Assembly (NCBI GenBank): GCA_946885845.1
Contig: CAMPHJ010000040.1
Coordinates: forward strand, 1 to 17,521
Reading direction: 5' to 3'
Length of the DNA: 17,521 bases
Source of the DNA: an uncultured Sphingobium sp.
GTDB lineage: Bacteria > Pseudomonadota > Alphaproteobacteria > Sphingomonadales > Sphingomonadaceae
The number at the start of each line of letters is the position of its first letter. The stretch's first letter is position 1. The notes under the pieces were generated by a model, which was not told where the DNA came from, did not search any database, and saw only the letters and a list, made by a program, of their open reading frames with translations. Position numbers and translations under genes: made by a program. Positions 14,866-17,521 of the stretch are shown here, one piece after another.

Positions 14866-16439
14866 CAGTGCGCCTCCCCCGACGCGTGTTCATGCGGCAT
14901 GGCGGCATGGTCTTCCATGTGATGCGCCGCAGCCGACGGAAGGGCAGGACCCATCTTGATCCTGGAATCTCCCGCCGGCGCGGCTGATGCTATGCGGGCT
15001 TCGAGCGCGCGGATGTCCGAACGCATCGGCGCAAGGAAGCTTTCTGGATAGATGCCCATCCACAACACGGCGGCGGCGATGGGCGCCAGCAGCGCCATTT
15101 CGCGCACCGACAGGTCGGGCATGGCGGCGGCGTCTGCGTTCTTCTGTTCGCCATAGCAGATGCGGCGATACAGATAGAGCATATAGGCTGCGCCCAGGAT
15201 GATGCCCGTCGTGCAGACCAAAGCGACCCAGCTGGACGCCTGATAGATGCCCATCAGCGCCAGGAATTCACCCACGAAATTGCTGGTCCCCGGCAGTCCG
15301 ACCGACGCCATGGTGAACAGCAGGAACAGCACCGCATATTTCGGCATGTTGATCGAAAGGCCGCCATAGCGGTTGATTTCACGCGTATGCAGTCGGTCGT
15401 AGATGACGCCGACGCACAGGAATAGCGCGCCCGACACCAGGCCGTGGCCCAGCATGACCATCATCGCGCCTTCAATACCCGCCTGGTTGAAGGCGAACAG
15501 GCCCACGGTCACGATCGCCATGTGGGCGACGGACGAATAGGCAATCAGCTTCTTCATATCGGTCTGCACCAGCGCGACGAGGCTGGTGTAAACAACCGCG
15601 ACCATCGACAGACCCCAGATCAGCCAAGCCAGTTCGGCGGAGGCGTCCGGGAACATCGGCAGCGAGAAGCGGATGAAGCCATAGCCGCCCATCTTCAGCA
15701 GCACGCCCGCCAGAATGACCGACCCTGCGGTCGGCGCCTGAACATGCGCATCGGGCAGCCAGGTGTGGACCGGCCACATCGGCATCTTGACTGCAAAGCT
15801 GGCGAAGAAGGCCAGGAACAGCCAGATCTGCACCTGCGGATCGAAATTATAGGCCATCAGCGTCGGGATGTCGGTGGTGCCAGCGTCATGCACCATCCAC
15901 ATCATCGCGATCAGCATCAGCACCGATCCGAACAGCGTGTAGAGGAAGAATTTGTAGCTGGCGTAGATGCGATCCGCGCCGCCCCAGATGCCGATGATGA
16001 GATACATCGGAATAAGGCCCGCTTCGAACATCACATAGAAAAGGTAGAGATCCTGCGCCGTGAAGACGCCGATCATCAGCACCTCCATAAACAGGAAGGC
16101 CGCCATATATTCGCCGACCCGCTTCTGGATCGCTTCCCAACTGGCCCCGATGCAGATCGGCATCAGGAACACGGTCAGCATGATCAGGACGAGCGCAATG
16201 CCGTCGATCCCCAGCGCCCAGGAAAATCGGCCGAAGATCGGCGCATATTCCTGAAACTGCCACTGCGCAGCACCGGCGGACTGGTCGAAATTCGTCCAGA
16301 GCAGCGCGCCCAGCGCCAGGTTTGCCAGTGTCGCCAGCAAGGCGATCCAGCGTGCCTGATTTGCACCCGCATAGAGACAGGCGATGGCCCCCGCCATCGG
16401 CACTGCCATCATCAGGGAAAGAATGGGGAAGCCGTCCAT
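14865..16439 (-). CDS. nuoM: NADH-quinone oxidoreductase subunit M
   Basis: A 524-residue antiporter-like subunit of complex I in the inner membrane. Proton-channel residues are recognisable: E139 in [12 protein letters not shown] (135-146), K218 in [18 protein letters not shown] (215-232) and K249 in [12 protein letters not shown] (247-258), followed by [14 protein letters not shown]. The last 40 or so residues are not part of the membrane fold: they form a soluble tail rich in His, Ala and Glu ([19 protein letters not shown] at the end). I would expect this tail on the side where the last helix emerges. The ATG at 16439 overlaps the nuoL stop by one nucleotide (TAATG), and its stop overlaps the nuoN start in the same way. 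Confidence 0.97.
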   Translation of the reverse strand: MDGFPILSLMMAVPMAGAIACLYAGANQARWIALLATLANLALGALLWTNFDQSAGAAQWQFQEYAPIFGRFSWALGIDGIALVLIMLTVFLMPICIGASWEAIQKRVGEYMAAFLFMEVLMIGVFTAQDLYLFYVMFEAGLIPMYLIIGIWGGADRIYASYKFFLYTLFGSVLMLIAMMWMVHDAGTTDIPTLMAYNFDPQVQIWLFLAFFASFAVKMPMWPVHTWLPDAHVQAPTAGSVILAGVLLKMGGYGFIRFSLPMFPDASAELAWLIWGLSMVAVVYTSLVALVQTDMKKLIAYSSVAHMAIVTVGLFAFNQAGIEGAMMVMLGHGLVSGALFLCVGVIYDRLHTREINRYGGLSINMPKYAVLFLLFTMASVGLPGTSNFVGEFLALMGIYQASSWVALVCTTGIILGAAYMLYLYRRICYGEQKNADAAAMPDLSVREMALLAPIAAAVLWMGIYPESFLAPMRSDIRALEARIASAAPAGDSRIKMGPALPSAAAHHMEDHAAMPHEHASGEAH

Positions 16440-17521
16440 TATCGTGTCATCGCCCAGGTTGCTGCCGCGGCGAGCCCGATCAGCATCACCAGCGCGTAAG
16501 TGTAGAGGTAGCCGGATTGAAGCCGACGGGTGACTTTGTTGCCCTGCACGACCAGCGCCGCCAGCCCGTTGGGTCCGAAGCGGTCGATGAAGCCGACGTC
16601 ACCGAACTTCCAGAAGAAGCGGCCGATGGCGAAGGCTGGTTTGACGAACAGGAAGTTATACAGTTCGTCGAAATACCATTTGTTGAGCAGGAACTGATAC
16701 AGGACCCGGAATTCGGCAACGAAACGCTGCGGCCAGTCGGTGTTCTTGATGTAGCTGAGCCATGCAATCGCAAAGCCCGTCAGCATCACCGTGAACGGCG
16801 AGAACTTGACCCACACGGGCACTTCGTGCGCCGCATGCATCAGGTGGCTGTCGAAAGCCAAGGCCCCCTTCCAGAATTCGACGCCGCCTTCGGCCCCGAT
16901 GAACTGGTCGTGGAAGATGAAGCCCGCAAACACCGCGCCCAGGCTGAGGATGATCAGCGGGATCAGCATTACCCAAGGGCTTTCGTGCGGATGATAGCCG
17001 CCGGTGCCCGTTACGGCAGGACCATGATCGTCATGGGCCGCATGATCATCATGGCTCGTTTCTTCATCCGGCGATTCATGATGGCCGTGGATAGCATGCT
17101 GGATATGTTCGGACGCAGCCCAGCGCGGCTTGCCGAAGAAGGTCAGGAAGACAAGGCGCCAGCTGTAGAAGCTGGTAAGCAGCGCCGCGAACACGCCGAC
17201 CAGGAACGCGCCAACGCCCGCGCCACCGGAAGCATAGGCCGCTTCCAATATGCCGTCCTTTGAATAGAAGCCGGCAAAACCGATCCCGGCGAGCGGCAGG
17301 CCGACGCCAGTGATGGCCAGCGTCCCCAGCGTCATCGTCCAGAAGGTGATCGGAATCTCTTTCCTCAGACCGCCATAATAGCGCATGTCCTGTTCATGGT
17401 GCATCGCATGGATGACCGATCCTGCGCCCAGGAACAGCAGCGCCTTGAAGAAGGCGTGGGTGAACAGGTGGAACATCGCTGCGCCATAAGCGCCGACGCC
17501 CGCCGCGAAGAACATGTAGCC
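16439..17521 (-). CDS. nuoL: NADH-quinone oxidoreductase subunit L, C-terminal fragment
   Basis: The C-terminal 360 residues of the distal antiporter-like subunit of complex I. The gene runs off the right edge in frame, reading G-Y-M-F-F-A-A-G at the boundary, so the Met at 17515 is internal and not the start. The segment starts in the conserved channel region, [20 protein letters not shown], with the channel His and Lys, followed by [20 protein letters not shown]. It continues through the last membrane helices and the long lateral helix that braces NuoM and NuoN. A loop at about residues 140-185 of the visible part is strikingly rich in His and Asp ([11 protein letters not shown]), which is seen in other alphaproteobacterial NuoL proteins. 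It ends at TAA 16441-16439, overlapping the nuoM start. Confidence 0.96.
   Translation of the reverse strand, partial: GYMFFAAGVGAYGAAMFHLFTHAFFKALLFLGAGSVIHAMHHEQDMRYYGGLRKEIPITFWTMTLGTLAITGVGLPLAGIGFAGFYSKDGILEAAYASGGAGVGAFLVGVFAALLTSFYSWRLVFLTFFGKPRWAASEHIQHAIHGHHESPDEETSHDDHAAHDDHGPAVTGTGGYHPHESPWVMLIPLIILSLGAVFAGFIFHDQFIGAEGGVEFWKGALAFDSHLMHAAHEVPVWVKFSPFTVMLTGFAIAWLSYIKNTDWPQRFVAEFRVLYQFLLNKWYFDELYNFLFVKPAFAIGRFFWKFGDVGFIDRFGPNGLAALVVQGNKVTRRLQSGYLYTYALVMLIGLAAAATWAMTR

Noticed and set aside
15444..16499. A 351-codon plus-strand open frame opposite nuoM
   Set aside because: It is His/Gln/Arg-rich, the antisense image of a conserved hydrophobic membrane protein.
1..17521. CRISPR arrays, tRNA/rRNA genes, insertion sequences, phage genes
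   Set aside because: None seen: no regularly spaced direct repeats, no tRNA-like cloverleaf noticed, and no transposase or integrase motifs in the translated frames.

Overview
The window looks like a chromosomal segment of a high-GC alphaproteobacterium, most likely a sphingomonad (Sphingobium/Sphingomonas type). The reasons are the nuoLMN-birA-coaX-rnj-DUF1467 gene order, a sphingomonad-like citrate synthase C-terminus, a DUF2336 protein, a TipN-like coiled-coil protein, and a palindromic intergenic repeat built on the core CTGAGCTTGTCGAAG. This assignment comes from recognising families, not from a database search.

Layout. Positions 1-267 hold the end of citrate synthase (gltA, +) and its intrinsic terminator. 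Positions about 300-2460 hold a small metal/thiol stress module with visibly lower GC. A MerR-family regulator (+) is divergent from a minus-strand operon encoding a glutaredoxin-MauE membrane fusion and two small exported Cys/His-rich proteins. The shared promoter has the MerR-family design: TTGACT, a 16-bp dyad and a 19-20 bp spacer. Positions 2461-2853 are non-coding and contain a REP-like hairpin.

Positions 2854-6923 hold a minus-strand cluster: an Hpt-like protein, a nucleotidyltransferase/CDP-alcohol-phosphotransferase-like membrane protein, a DUF2336 protein and a PAS/HATPase kinase-like protein. The phospho-acceptor His is replaced by Trp in the Hpt protein and by Arg in the kinase, and both active sites of the membrane protein look degenerate. 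Divergent from it is an 890-residue inner-membrane coiled-coil protein (7003-9675) with TipN-like architecture. I consider this cluster the best candidate for an undescribed system.

Positions 9676-10022 are non-coding and hold an inverted pair of palindromic repeats whose differences are compensatory. From 10023 to the right edge runs a tightly packed minus-strand operon: nuoL (partial), nuoM, nuoN, birA, coaX, rnj and a DUF1467 gene. It carries the membrane arm of complex I together with biotin ligase, type III pantothenate kinase and ribonuclease J. Stop and start codons overlap by 1-4 nt at most junctions. birA appears to need a non-AUG start.
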